From: Castor canadensis
Taxonomy: Eukaryota; Chordata; Mammalia; Rodentia; Castoridae
Length of the DNA stretch: 64,000 nucleotides
Assembly (NCBI RefSeq): GCF_047511655.1
Contig: NC_133405.1
Span: 93,409,598-93,473,597 of the forward strand
Reading direction: 5' to 3'
Below, one piece after another: positions 46,640 to 58,045 of the stretch. The translations under genes were made by a program, and so were the position numbers. Each line of letters begins with the position of its first letter. Position 1 is the first letter of the stretch. Below the pieces are notes generated by a model. It saw only the letters and a program-made list of their open reading frames with translations, did no database searches and was not told where the DNA came from.

Positions 46640-47770
46640 TACTCTTTCCAGTTGGGCCAATCATTTTTAAGGAGCCTTTAAGCTACAAGTGTCAGTGATT
46701 GACAAGTATGCAGACTGATGCCAGTGATAAAAAGATGTGGCCAATAGGCAATGGTGTTTCCTGGGGTTTTGGACATAGCACTTGCTTGACATGACTCCCT
46801 GGTATACCCCATTTGACAGACTGCCACTGATTGCTATTGAGAACTGGTGGACTCTAAGAAACTAACAAAGCAACAGTCAGCATTATGTCACCTTGACATA
46901 CTACCATGAGATGGGTCAGAAATGAGAACACTAACAAAGTGGTTGTGTTTCCCAACAAACAATTAAGTGGAAGTGGATATCCAGGAAAAAGTAAACTTTT
47001 TTTCACAGTTACATGAAAAAAGTGGCTGGTCATGCTCCAGATGAGATGGTCTTAGATGTGTAATCTGTGGTAGCACTTGGGGCTTCTCAGGTGCTTCAGT
47101 ACACCAAGATTCCTGAGGATGCTAGAGCCTGGTTCACAGGTAGATCAGCTGATCTACCAATGGGATATATTGGGAGCGCCACTTCTGTGCAGCCCCAAGA
47201 AAACTGTGTACTACAAGTGTGCATAGAAAAGGGACATCTATTCAATAGCATATTTCCATGGTGTGTACCTTGGAAATTGCACCCTGTTACCCTTTCACTG
47301 ACTCATGGGCAGGAGCCAAGAGTCTATCAGTGTAGTGTCTGGCAGTAGGATGACTGGATGATCAAGACTCAGACATTATTGCAGGAAATTGCACAAGACC
47401 ACAATCTCTGTTTGCAACCCACATGGAACCCGTATGGTTGAGCATCAAGGGCAATAGCAAGATAATCAAAACTGTGCTGCTATAAAAGGATTCCTGGACC
47501 CAGTATCCACCTGGATAGTGCATCACTCAAGATATGGTAATCTGGCTGGAACAAAAAGACCAAAAAGCAAAAAACGAGACCTAGTGGTTTCAGAACCCTG
47601 GCAAATGTGTTCAGATTTAAAGTTATATAATCAAGTGGCAAAGGAAGCTTTGGGGCATGTAGACAGAGATGCCAGACCTGGCCAGTCCTCTTGAGGTTTC
47701 TGCTGGACACTGAGTTCCATAAACTAATTTCCAGGTATGGCATAGCCATCCACATCTACTTAGCAAATAG
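46640..47770 (+). mobile_element. ERVL-like pol relic (RNase H region)
   Basis: Near 47090-47150 the plus strand reads YTKIPEDARAWFTGRSA, which resembles the RNase H start of ERVL-type pol. Preceding phrases such as 'attaagtggaagtggatatc' fit the same region. Many stops are present. Left and right ends are unsure. The young L1 at 47858 landed in or beside it. Confidence 0.4.
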
Positions 47771-47867
47771 AGGCTACACTATTCAATGACTCTTAAATGA
47801 CTATGTTATATATTTGGATTTTCTGAACACAGCTAGTCAGACATTGGTGTTTTCTTTTTTTTTTTTT

Positions 47868-48349
47868 CATTTTTCTTTTATTATTCATATGTGCATACAA
47901 GGCTTGGTTTATTTATCCCCCTGCCCCCACCCCCTCCCTTACCACCCACTCCACCCCCTCCCGCTCCCCCCCTCAATACCCAGCAGAAACTATTTTGCCC
48001 TTATCTCTAATTTTGTTGTAGAGAGAGTATAAGCAATAATAGGAAGGAACAAGGGTTTTGCTGGTTGAGGTAAGGATAGCTATACAGGGCATTGACTCAC
48101 ATTGATTTCCTGTGCGTGGGTGTTACCTTCTAGGTTAATTCTTTTTAATCTAACCTTTTCTCTAGTACCTGTTCCCCTTTTCCTATTGGCCTCAGTTGCT
48201 TTAAGGTATCTGCTTTAGTTTCTCTGCATTAAGGGCAACAAATGCTAGCTAGTTTTTTAGGCGTCTTACCTATCCTCACCCCTCCCTTGTGTGCTCTAGC
48301 TTTTATCATGTGCTCATTGTCCAATCCCCTTGTTGTGTTTGCCCTTGAT
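47868..48349 (-). other. L1 3' UTR with G-rich tract
   Basis: On the plus strand, 47918-47975 is C-rich with blocks of four to six C, so the element's sense strand has repeated G runs able in principle to form a G-quadruplex. Such a tract is a general feature of mammalian L1 3' UTRs. The rest is non-coding up to the ORF2 stop. Confidence 0.85.
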
Positions 48350-51300
48350 CTAATGTCCACATATGAGGGAGAACATACGATTTTTGGTCTTTTGAGCCAG
48401 GCTAACCTCACTCAGAATGATGTTCTCCAATTCCATCCATTTACCAGCGAATGATAACATTTCGTTCTTCTTCATGGCTGCATAAAATTCCATTGTGTAT
48501 AGATACCACATTTTCTTAATCCATTCGTCTGTGCTGGGGCATCTTGGCTGTTTCCATAACTTGGCTATTGTGAATAGTGCCGCAATAAACATGGATGTGC
48601 AGGTGCCTCTGGAGTAACAGTCTTTTGGGTATATCCCCAAGAGTGGTATTGCTGGATCAAATGGTAGATCGATGTCCAGCTTTTTAAGTAGCCTCCAAAT
48701 TTTTTTCCAGAGTGGTTGTACTAGTCTACATTCCCACCAACAGTGTAAGAGGGTTCCTTTTTCCCCGCATCCTCGCCAACACCTGTTGTTGGTGGTGTTG
48801 CTGATGATGGCTATTCTAACAGGGGTGAGGTGGAATCTTAGTGTGGTTTTAATTTGCATTTCCTTTATTGCTAGAGATGGTGAGCATTTTTTCATGTGTT
48901 TTCTGGCCATTTGAATTTCTTCTTTTGAGAAAGTTCTGTTTAGTTCACATGCCCATTTCTTTATTGGTTCATTAGTTTTGGGAGAATTTAGTTTTTTAAG
49001 TTCCCTGTATATTCTGGTTATCAGTCCTTTGTCTGATGTATAATTGGCAAATATTTTCTCCCACTCTGTGGGTGTTCTCTTCAGTTTAGAGACCATTTCT
49101 TTTGATGAACAGAAGCTTTTTAGTTTTATGAGGTCCCATTTATCTATGCTATCTCTTAGTTGCTGTGCTGCTGGGGTTTCATTGAGAAAGTTCTTACCTA
49201 TACCTACTAACTCCAGAGTATTTCCTACTCTTTCTTGTATCAACTTAAGAGTTTGGGGTCTGATATTAAGATCCTTGATCCATTTTGAGTTAATCTTGGT
49301 ATAGGGTGATATACATGGATCTAGTTTCAGTTTTTTGCAGACTGCTAACCAGTTTTCCCAGCAGTTTTTATTGAAGAGGCTGCTATTTCTCCATCGTATA
49401 TTTTTAGCTCCTTTGTCAAAGATAAGTTGCTCATAGTTGTGTGGCTTCATATCTGGATCCTCTATTCTGTTCCACTGGTCTTCATGTCTGTTTTTGTGCC
49501 AGTACCATGCTGTTTTTATTGTTATTGCTTTGTAATATAGTTTGAAGTCAGGTATTGTGATACCTCCTGCATTGTTCTTTTGACTGAGTATTGCCTTGGC
49601 TATTCGTGGCCTCTTGTGTTTCCATATAAATTTAACAGTAGATTTTTCAATCTCTTTGATGAATGTCATTGGAATTTTGATGGGAATTGCATTAAACATG
49701 TAGATTACTTTTGGGAGTATAGACATTTTTACTATGTTGATTCTACCAATCCATGAGCATGGGAGATCTCTCCACTTTCTATAGTCTTCCTCAATCTCTT
49801 TCTTCAGAAGTTTATAGTTTTCCTTGTAGAGGTCTTTCACGTCTTTTGTTAGGTTTACACCTAGGTATTTGATTTTTTTTTGAGGCTATTGTAAATGGAA
49901 TTGTTTTCATACATTCTTTTTCCATTTGCTCATTGTTAGTGTATAGAAATGGTAATGATTTTTCTATGTTGATTTTATATCCTGCTACTTTGCTATAGCT
50001 ATTGATGATGTCTAGAAGCTTCTGAGTAGAGTTTTTTGGGTCTTTAAGGTATAGGATCATGTCGTCTGCAAATAGGGATATTTTGACAGTTTCTTTACCT
50101 ATTTGTATTCCTTTTATTCATTCTTCTTGCCTAATTGCTCTGGCTAGGAATTCCAGTACTATGTTGAATAGGAGTGGAGATAGTGGGCATCCTTGTCTGG
50201 TTCCTGATTTTAGAGGGAATGGTTTTAATTTTTCTCCGTTAAGTATAATGCTGGCTGTAGGTTTGTCATATATAGCTTTTATAATGTTGAGGAACTTTCC
50301 TTCTATTCCTAGTTTTCTTAGAGCTTTTATCATGAAATGATGTTGGATCTTATCAAAGGCTTTTTCTGCATCTATTGAGATGATCAAGTGGTTTTTGTCT
50401 TTGCTTCTGTTAATGTGGTTTATTACGTTTATTGATTTTCGTATGTTGAACCACCCCTGCATCCCTGGGATGAAGCCTACCTGGTCGTGGTGAATAATCT
50501 TTTTGATGTGTTGCTGAATTCGATTTGCCATTATTTTGTTGAGGATTTTTGCATCAATGTTCATTAAGGAGATTGGCCTATAGTTCTCCTTTTTGGAGGT
50601 GTCTTTGCCTGGTTTTGGGATAAGTGTAATACTGGCTTCATAAAATGTGTTTGGCAGTTTTCCTTCCCTTTCTATTTCATGGAACAGTTTAAGGAGGGTT
50701 GGTATCAGTTCTTCTTTAAAGGTCTGATAGAATTCAGCAGAGAATCCATCAGGTCCTGGACTTTTCTTTTTGGGGAGACTCTTGATTGCTGCTTCAATTT
50801 CATTTTGTGTTATAGGTCTATTCAGGTGATTAATTTCCTCTTGGTTCAGTTTTGGATGATCATATGTATCTAGAAATCTGTCCATTTCTTTTAGATTTTC
50901 AAATTTATTTGAATATAGGTTCTCAAAGTAGTCTCTGATGATTTCCTGGACTTCCATGGTGTTTGTTGTTATCTCCCCTTTTGCATTCCTGATTCTACTA
51001 ATTTGGGTTTTTTCTCTCCTCATTTTAGTCAGGTTTGCCAGGGGTCTATCGATCTTGTTTATTTTTTCAAAGAACCAACTTTTTGTTTCATTAATTCTTT
51101 GTATGGTTTTTTTGGTTTCTATTTCGTTGATTTCAGCTCTTATTTTTATTATTTCTCTCCTTCTATTTGTTTTGGGATTTGCTTGTTCTTGTTTTTCTAG
51201 GAGTTTGAGATGTATCATTAGGTCATTGATTTGGGATCTTTCAATCTTTTTAATATATGCACTCATGGCTATAAACTTTCCTCTCAAGACTGCCTTAGCT

Positions 51301-52169
51301 GTGTCCCATAGGTTCCGGTAGGTTGTGTTTTCATTTTCATTGACTTCTAGGAACTTTTTAATTTCCTCTTTTATTGCATCGATGATCCATTCTTCATTAA
51401 GTAATGAGTTATTTAGTTTCCAGCTGTTTGCATGTTTTTTGTCTTTACTTTTGTTGTTGAGTTCTACTTTTACTGCATTGTGGTCAGATAGTATGCACGG
51501 TATTATTTCTATTTTCTTATATTTGCTGAGGCTTGCTTTGTGCCCTAGGATATGATCTATTTTGGAGAAGGTTCCATGGGCTGCTGAGAAGAATGTATAT
51601 TGTGTAGAGGTTGGATGAAATGTTCTGTAGACATCTACTAGGTCCAGTTGGTCTATTGCATATTTTAGATCTTGGATTTCTTTATTGAGTTTTTGTTTGG
51701 ATGACCTATCTATTGATGATAATGGAGTGTTAAAGTCTCCCACAACCACTGTGTTGGCGTTTATATATGCTTTTAGGTCTTTCAGGGTATGTTTGATGAA
51801 ATTGGGTGCGTTGACATTGGGTGCGTACAGATTGATGATTATTATTTCCTTTTGGTCTATTTCCCCTTTTATTAGTATGGAATGTCCTTCTTTATCTCGT
51901 TTGATCAATGTAGGTTTGAAGTCTACTTTGTCAGAGATAAGTATTGCTACTCCTGCTTGTTTTCGGGGGCCATTGGCTTGGTAAATCTTCTTCCAGCCTT
52001 TCATCCTAAGCATATGCTTATTTCTGTCGGTGAGATGAGTCTCCTGTAAGCAACAAATTGTTGGATCTTCTTTTTTAATCCATTTTGTCAAACGGTGTCT
52101 TTTGATGGGTGAATTAAGTCCATTAACATTAAGTGTTAGTACTGATAGGTATGTGGTGATTCCTGCCAT
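48350..52169 (-). pseudogene. L1 ORF2 (endonuclease-reverse transcriptase), two lesions
   Basis: ORF2p makes and primes L1 cDNA at genomic DNA. The N-terminal endonuclease is complete, with N14, E43 (CCLQETH), D145 (GDFNTPLS) and D229-H230 (SDHN), the same numbering as human L1. The first frame runs 683 codons to an in-frame TGA at 50118-50120. The next stretch, with FADD of the reverse transcriptase, is still in phase after that stop and runs to a nine-base T run (A in sense) at 49873-49881, where the frame shifts. The last 496 codons (49840-48350) are open, with the Cys-rich HCWWECR motif, and end at the usual L1 stop. The overall length (3820 bp) is what the family expects plus one base. 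The product should be inactive. Confidence 0.95.
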
Positions 52170-52219
52170 TTAGTTATCTTAGTTGTTTGAGGGTTTGATT
52201 GTGTGTACCTAACTTGATG

Positions 52220-53422
52220 TTACTCTCTACTGTCTTGCTTTTTCTTATCCTGTGGTTTGGTGCTGCCTGCCTTTTCATGGTTAAGTTGGGTGTCACTTTC
52301 TGTGTGCAGGATCCCTTGCAGAATCTTTTGTAATGGTGGCTTTGTGGTCACATATTGTTTTAGTTTCTGCTTATCATGGAAGACTTTTATTGCTCCATCT
52401 ATTTTGAATGATAGCTTTGCTGGGTAGAGTATCCTGGGGTTGAAGTTATTTTCATTCAGTGCCCGGAAGATCTCACCCCATGCTCTTCTTGCTTTTAATG
52501 TTTCTGTTGAGAAGTCTGCTGTGATTTTGATGGGTTTACCTTTGTATGTTACTTGTTTTTTCTCTCTTGCAGCCTTCAATATTCTTTCCTTAGTTTCTGA
52601 ACTTGTTGTTTTAATGATGATATGTCGTGGAGTAGTTCTATTTTGATCTGGTCTGTTTGGTGTCCTGGAGGCCTCTTGCATTTGTATGGGAATATCTTTC
52701 TCTAGATTTGGGAAATTTTCCGTTATTATTTTGTTGAATATATTACGCATTCCCTTCGCTTGCACCTCTTCTCCTTCTTCGATGCCCATGATTCTCAAGT
52801 TTGGTCTTTTGATGGAGTCAGTGAGTTCTTGCATTTTCTTTTCACAGGTCTTGAGTTGTTTAATTAATAGTTCTTCAGTTTTTCCTTTAATTACCATTTC
52901 ATCTTCAAGTTCTGAGATTCTGTCTTCTGTTTGTTGTATTCTGCTGGATTGGCCTTCCGTTTTGTTTTGCAGTTCTGTTTCGTTCTTTTTTCTGAGGTTT
53001 TCCATATCCTGGCTGTTTTCTTCTTTATTGTTGTCTATTTTTGTCCTGAGTTCATTTATCCATTTATTCATTGTGTTCTCTCTTTCACTTTGGTGTTTAT
53101 ACAGTGCTTCTATGGTTTCCTTTATTTCTTCTTTTGCTTTTTCAAATTCTCTATTTTTATTGTCTTGGAATTTCTTGAGTGTCTCCTGTACATTTTGGTT
53201 GACCCTATCCAGTATCATCTCTATAAAATTCTCATTGAGTACTTGTAGTATGTCTTCTTTTAAATTATTCTTGTAGGCTTCATTGGGTCCTTTGGCATAG
53301 TTTATCTTCATTTTGTTGGAGTCTGGCTCTGAGTTTCTGTTCTCTTCATTCCCCTCTGGTTCCTGTACTAATTTTTTGCTGTGGGGAAACTGGTTTCCTT
53401 GTTTTTTCTGTCTTCCTGTCAT
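52220..53422 (-). CDS. L1 ORF1 protein (RNA-binding chaperone), intact
   Basis: 400 residues from the ATG at 53422 (MTGRQKKQG...). I chose this start, not the upstream Met 60 codons earlier, because L1 ORF1 proteins begin with a short basic segment, and the extra 60 residues translate 5'-UTR DNA. Residues about 55-205 are a heptad-rich coiled coil (trimer formation; RISELEDEM at 168-176). Residues about 206-300 are the RRM-like domain (LRIMGIEEGEE). About 300-375 are the C-terminal RNA-binding domain (ARRAWGEIFRALNE and RILYPAKLSF). It ends about 50 bases before ORF2. ORF1p coats L1 RNA in cytoplasmic particles. Confidence 0.95.
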   Translation of the reverse strand: MTGRQKKQGNQFPHSKKLVQEPEGNEENRNSEPDSNKMKINYAKGPNEAYKNNLKEDILQVLNENFIEMILDRVNQNVQETLKKFQDNKNREFEKAKEEIKETIEALYKHQSERENTMNKWINELRTKIDNNKEENSQDMENLRKKNETELQNKTEGQSSRIQQTEDRISELEDEMVIKGKTEELLIKQLKTCEKKMQELTDSIKRPNLRIMGIEEGEEVQAKGMRNIFNKIITENFPNLEKDIPIQMQEASRTPNRPDQNRTTPRHIIIKTTSSETKERILKAAREKKQVTYKGKPIKITADFSTETLKARRAWGEIFRALNENNFNPRILYPAKLSFKIDGAIKVFHDKQKLKQYVTTKPPLQKILQGILHTESDTQLNHEKAGSTKPQDKKKQDSRE

Positions 53423-54521
53423 TGTCCTTGGTGTTGTTACTGTCCCTGTACTGTGTGTAATTAAGTATTTTCTAGCTTGTAATAATAACAATGGTAATAT
53501 TGAGAATGGAAGAGTGAGCTGAGATGGAAAGCAAGAAGTTAAAGAGAAGGGGAAAACAAATATACAGACAAGAGGGAGAAAGCAGAACAAGGTATCAGAC
53601 AAGAGAGTTTCAAAGATATAAACAGGGAGTGTTAGTGTACTAATCGACAGTAAGCTGAACAGACAATAGAGTGACAGAGAGAGGATTGAAAATCAAAGAT
53701 AAAAAATAAAAAATAAGTATATGAAAGTAATATCTATTTATAAAAATGAATTAAAATAAAATGGAAAATAGAAAATTAAAAAAACAAAAACAAAAACAAA
53801 AAACAAAAAACCTAAAAACTTCCAAGTTTATATGCAATGCAATTTCAGTCTTAATAATTTGGATGTCCGTCTCAGTCTCCAGTCCTGGAGTTGGTGCCTC
53901 AGATGTTGTTCTGTAGTTGTCTCATCAAAGGGGATGCATAAAGTAGAACAAAACTACACTCACCCACACACACAGAATATAAAAAAAAAAAAAAAAAGTC
54001 CCACCAAGTGTCCCCAGTTCAAATGCAATACAATTTCAGTAAGTTTTTCGGCTTGCAGGTGTAATTCGGTTGTTCTCTCATCAAAGGTAGGGAGAAAAAG
54101 AAAAAAAAAGCGTCTGGAGGCAGTTCTGAGAGTGGTATCTGCAACTGTGGCTTGCCTGCCTGCTGCTCTCAGCCTGTAGCTGGTGGCGTTATTTATGCAG
54201 ATCTCTGGGGTGAGCTTAGCACTCACCTGGTCCCACAGGCTTTGTTTGCTCAGAGTTCTCCTGTGCGGGGGAGGGGGGCCTCTGCTACAGGCTTTTCCCT
54301 TTCCAAGCACTGGGAAAGGCGCCACTGCCCCGCGTTGTCAGGCCTGCGTGTTTATTTACAGTTCACGTGGGAAGTGGGTCTTCCCTCCTCTCACAAGCGT
54401 CCCCGCTCCTGGTTGCTGGCGCGCCCCGCTCCCGCCAGAGCCTCTCCGGCCCGCCTGGCTCGTTTATTTACAGTCCCGGGAAGGATTCCCTTCCCCCAAT
54501 CTTCAGTGCTCAGGGCGCCCC
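53423..54521 (-). promoter_or_regulatory. L1 5' UTR / internal promoter
   Basis: The 1.1-kb region upstream of ORF1 is G+C- and CpG-rich at its far end (54240-54521) and A-rich near ORF1 (53690-53820). In the element's sense, TGTAAATAAAC occurs twice (plus strand 'gtttatttaca' near 54349 and 54462), with a looser third match near 54190. Full-length L1s are transcribed from such an internal promoter; the exact start is not determined here. Confidence 0.8.
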
Positions 54522-54538
54522 ACATTGGTGTTTTCTTT

Positions 54539-54975
54539 ATAGCAAAATGTGACAAACAGTGGGCAGCCCCTTCTCCACATTCTCTGACATTTTATGCTCC
54601 ACATAATCCCCAGGCTGAAGATGCCATTGAACAACAGAATTGACTCTTAAAGGAGAAAATGCAAAAGACAGCTGTGCCGCCAAGGCTCAGCTGGCAATGG
54701 GGTATGCACTTAAGATAGGCAGTGTGGGCTGTAAAGATGGTAATTCCTCAGAATGTTGTCGTCCATTTAAATTAAATGCTTAATGGTAAAGTTGGGGCTT
54801 AGGGAAGGAGACCCAAGTTCCTTGTAAGGAAATCTAAGCCATGATTCACTCTTCTCATCCTACATTTTTCACTCCTACCATCCATTCCCGTTTGTGATCC
54901 ATAACAACACCCATGAAAAAGACCCTGTATGGATGAGCATCAAGGGCAGTAGCAAGTATTTATCAGATCTAAGAG
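54539..54975 (+). other. Flank of the young L1, possibly continuing the ERV-like relic
   Basis: No gene is recognised. A 35-bp stretch at 54922-54956 nearly repeats 47427-47461 on the other side of the L1 (core 'gagcatcaagggca'), suggesting that both flanks belong to one older repeated unit. Confidence 0.4.
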
Positions 54976-54979
54976 TCTT

Positions 54980-57480
54980 CTAGTGGAGTCTGTAGTGTCT
55001 TTTAAGTGTAGGGTTATATCATTTGTAAATAGGGATGGTTTGACTTCTTTCTTTCTTTCCTATCTGTATCCTTTTATTTCTCTCGCCTTATTGCTCTAAG
55101 AATTCAAACACTACATTGACTAAGAGCAGAGATAGTGGACACCCTTTTCTTGTTCCTGATCTTAGAAGAAATGCTTTCAGCTTTCCCAATTCAGTATGAT
55201 GTTGGCTATGGGTTTGTCATATATAGACTTTATTATGTTGAGGTGTGATTGATCCTTCTATTCCTAGTTTCTTGAGGGCTTTTATCATGAAAGGATGTTG
55301 AATTTTTCAAAGGCTTTTTATGTATCTACTGACCTGATCATACATTTGTATCCTCATTCTATTGATGTGATGAATTACTTTTCAATAAAAGTTTTGTTTA
55401 TGTTGAACCATTCTTATATTCCTGGGATTAATCCAACTTGATAGAAGTGAATGATCTTTTTGATGGGATGTTAAAGTTGACTTGGACTTGCTAGTATTTT
55501 GATGAGAATTTTTTGCATCTATGTTTATCAAGGGTATTTGTCTAATAGCTTACTCTTTTTGTCACATTCTTGTCTGCTTTTGGTATCAGGGTAATATGGG
55601 CCTTGTAAAATGAGTTTGGAAGAATCCTCTGCCTTTTAGTTCTTTGGAATAGTTTTAGGAGAATTGGCATTAGTTCTTCAAAAGATTTATAGAATCTAAC
55701 AATAAAACCATCCAGTCCCGGGATTTGCTTTGTTGGATGACTTTTTATTATTGATTCAACCTCATTACTCATTACTGATCTGTTGAGGTTTTCTGTGTCT
55801 TCATGGTTCAACTTTAATAGGTTATGTGTGTCCAGCAACTGATCCATTTTTTTCTAGGTTTTCAAATGAGTTAGCATGTTCAATAATAGTCTCTAATGAT
55901 CTTTTGTATTTCTGTGAAAACAGTTGTAATGTCTCCTTTTTCGTCTCTAATTTTTTATTTGGATCTTTTCTCTTTTTTCTTAGTCTAGATAAACATTTAT
56001 TGACTATTTTGTTTTATCAAAAAAAAAACCCTCCTTGTTTCATTGATCTTTTATATTGTTTTTAGTCTCTGCTTAATTTCTGCTCTGATCCTTATCCTTT
56101 TCTTCTATAATTCTGGGTTTTGTTTGCTCTTTCTAGGTCCTTCAGGCACATCGTTAGATTGTTTATTTGTCTATTTTCGATGTAGGCATTTATTGCTATA
56201 CACCTCCCTCATCGTGTTAATTTGGCTATATTCCATAAGTTTTGGTGTGTTGTATTTCTATTTCCATTTGTTTCAAGAATTTTTTTTGAAATTGGGTCTC
56301 ACTATGTAGCCCAGGCTGACCTCAAACTTTCTATCCTCTCACCTCAGCTTTCCAAGTGTTGGGATTACAGGCATGTACCAATATACCCAGCCCCAAGAAA
56401 TTTTTAAAAATTTCCTTTTGGTTTCTTCACTGACCCAAAAGTTAAATCTCCCTGAATTTATAGTTTCTGAACTTTCTTTTGTTGTTAATTTCTAGTTTTA
56501 TTCAATTGTGATCAGAGAAGATACATGATTTTTATTTATTTATTTATTTAATTTGTTGAGACTTGTTTTGTGGCCTAATATATGGTCTAGCTTGGAGAAT
56601 GTTGCATGTGTTCAAGGAAAGAATGTGTACCACATAGTTGTTGGATGTAATGTTCTATAAATGCCTGTTAAGACCAGTCGGTCTATAGTATAGTTTAACT
56701 TTGTTGTTTCTTATTGAGTTTTTGTCTGGATGATTTGTCCATTGAAGAAAGTGAGGATGGTGAAGTTTCTCATTATTGTAGTATTAGATTCTATTGTTCC
56801 TTTAAAATGTAATCATATTTGCTTTATACTATTGGCTGCATTGGCATTTGATGCATGTACTATACAAATGGTATATCTTCTGTTGAATTAATCCCTTGAT
56901 CAATAGTGATCTTTTTGTCTTTGTCTATTTTATTTGATGTAAGAATAGCTATAACTATCTTTTTCTACCCTTTCACTTTCAGTTTGTGTCTTTATTGCTG
57001 AAGCAAGTTTCTGTACATAGCATATTGTTAACTCTTGTTCTTGTTTACAATCATCCAGTCTTGTATTTTAGTTAGATAAGTCTGTTTACATTTCAGGTTA
57101 TTTTAGATACATAAGGACTTATACCTATCATTTTATTAAATTTTTTAAATTTGTTTTTAATATTGCTTGTTCTTTTTTCCTCTCTTGTTCATTTTTGTGG
57201 TTTGTTGTATTTATAATGCTTGATTCTTGTCTATTTCTCTTGTATTGTCTACTTTACCAGTGGGCTTTATACTTTCACACATTTCATGATGGTAGTCATC
57301 TTTGTTTTGCTTTTGATATAAGATTCCCTTAAACATCTTTTACGAAGCCAGTCTGTTAGGGATGAATTCCTATTTTTGCTTATCCTGAAAAGCTTTTCAT
57401 TTCTTCTTTGTCTCTGAAGTATACTTTTGCCCAATATAATACCCTTGGTTGAGTTATTTTCTTTCATAACTTGTAAGAAG
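54980..57480 (-). mobile_element. Old L1 relic, minus strand
   Basis: Minus-strand translation of 55847-55542 includes KQIPGLDGFIVRFYKSFEEL and THITLIPK-like reverse-transcriptase sequence. The order then runs through endonuclease-like DNA (56400-57000) to ORF1/linker-like DNA (57280-57480). It is older than the 47858 element and has no intact ORF. A B1-like SINE interrupts it. Confidence 0.85.
56280..56393 (-). mobile_element. B1-like SINE, reverse orientation, in L1
   Basis: 'tttttttgaaattgggtctc', 'actatgtagcccaggctgac' and 'gttgggattacaggcatgta' give a clear reversed Alu/B1-like monomer. Confidence 0.92.
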
Positions 57481-57879
57481 GTGTGGTGTCATATCTTCTC
57501 TATGTCATCCCAATTGGTGATGTCATGCTCAATGGGGCACCTTAGGGTCAGGATGCCTTTTTTTTCTGGGCCTCATCACCTATGTCGGAGTCCTTCTGGC
57601 CCATGCTCACCAACTCCAGAATGGAATAGCTTCCACATAAAACAACAGATTAACTTTCTGGACACTGGTATATTTATCTTTAGACTTATCCTGTTCTTGT
57701 TAAATACCTTTGCTCATTATTTACAGAATATTCTCCCTAGCATGATTGGTTATGGACAGTTGTATTACCCAGGACTTCCTGATGGATGATTAATTTTCAA
57801 CACTTCTTGCTCACTCTGGATGACACTTTTTTATCAATAGCATCATAGAAAAATACTTTATTTTGTCCATTAACTTTTT
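57481..57879. other. No recognised feature
   Basis: The plus strand has a 120-codon frame to 57789, but its residues match no family I know and it overlaps L1 DNA at its start. No splice or promoter evidence. Confidence 0.5.
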
Positions 57880-58045
57880 GATGATTTTATTATATTTTTG
57901 AATAAGCATACATTAATTATATGAGGTGATTTCATTGTAATAATTCCATACATGTGGACAGTGTACTTTGAACAGTTTACCGCCTCCATTATATTCCCAT
58001 TACCCTCTTTCATTTCTCCCTTTTCAAACAGTGTTTGATGTATTT
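57880..58045 (-). mobile_element. L1 3'-end fragment
   Basis: 'gaggtgatttcattgtaata' and 'cttttcaaacagtgtttgat' match the piece at 22330-22460, in the same orientation. Confidence 0.7.

Larger units (their letters stand above)
47858..54521 (-). mobile_element. Full-length young L1 retrotransposon
   Basis: About 6.66 kb, minus strand, complete from a G+C-rich 5' UTR (right) to a poly-A tail (poly-T at 47856-47867 on plus). A perfect 17-bp target-site duplication acattggtgttttcttt lies at 47841-47857 and 54522-54538. ORF1 is intact (52220-53422). ORF2 (48350-52169) has one stop and one frameshift. The 3' UTR (47868-48349) carries a long C-rich tract on plus, G-rich in the element's sense. The same family gave the short insertions at 21102 and 25503. 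Confidence 0.97.

Noticed and set aside
47067-47348. A 93-codon frame as a possible host gene
   Set aside because: It contains the RNase H-like retroviral motif and is flanked by stops; better explained as an ERV relic.
50059-53522. Several plus-strand frames of 60-196 codons with membrane-like residues
   Set aside because: Antisense shadows of L1 ORF1 and ORF2; the A-rich L1 sense strand makes Phe/Leu/Ser-rich frames on the other strand.
53423-53602. A 60-codon N-terminal extension of L1 ORF1
   Set aside because: The extension translates 5'-UTR DNA and lacks ORF1 features; the ATG at 53422 fits the family.
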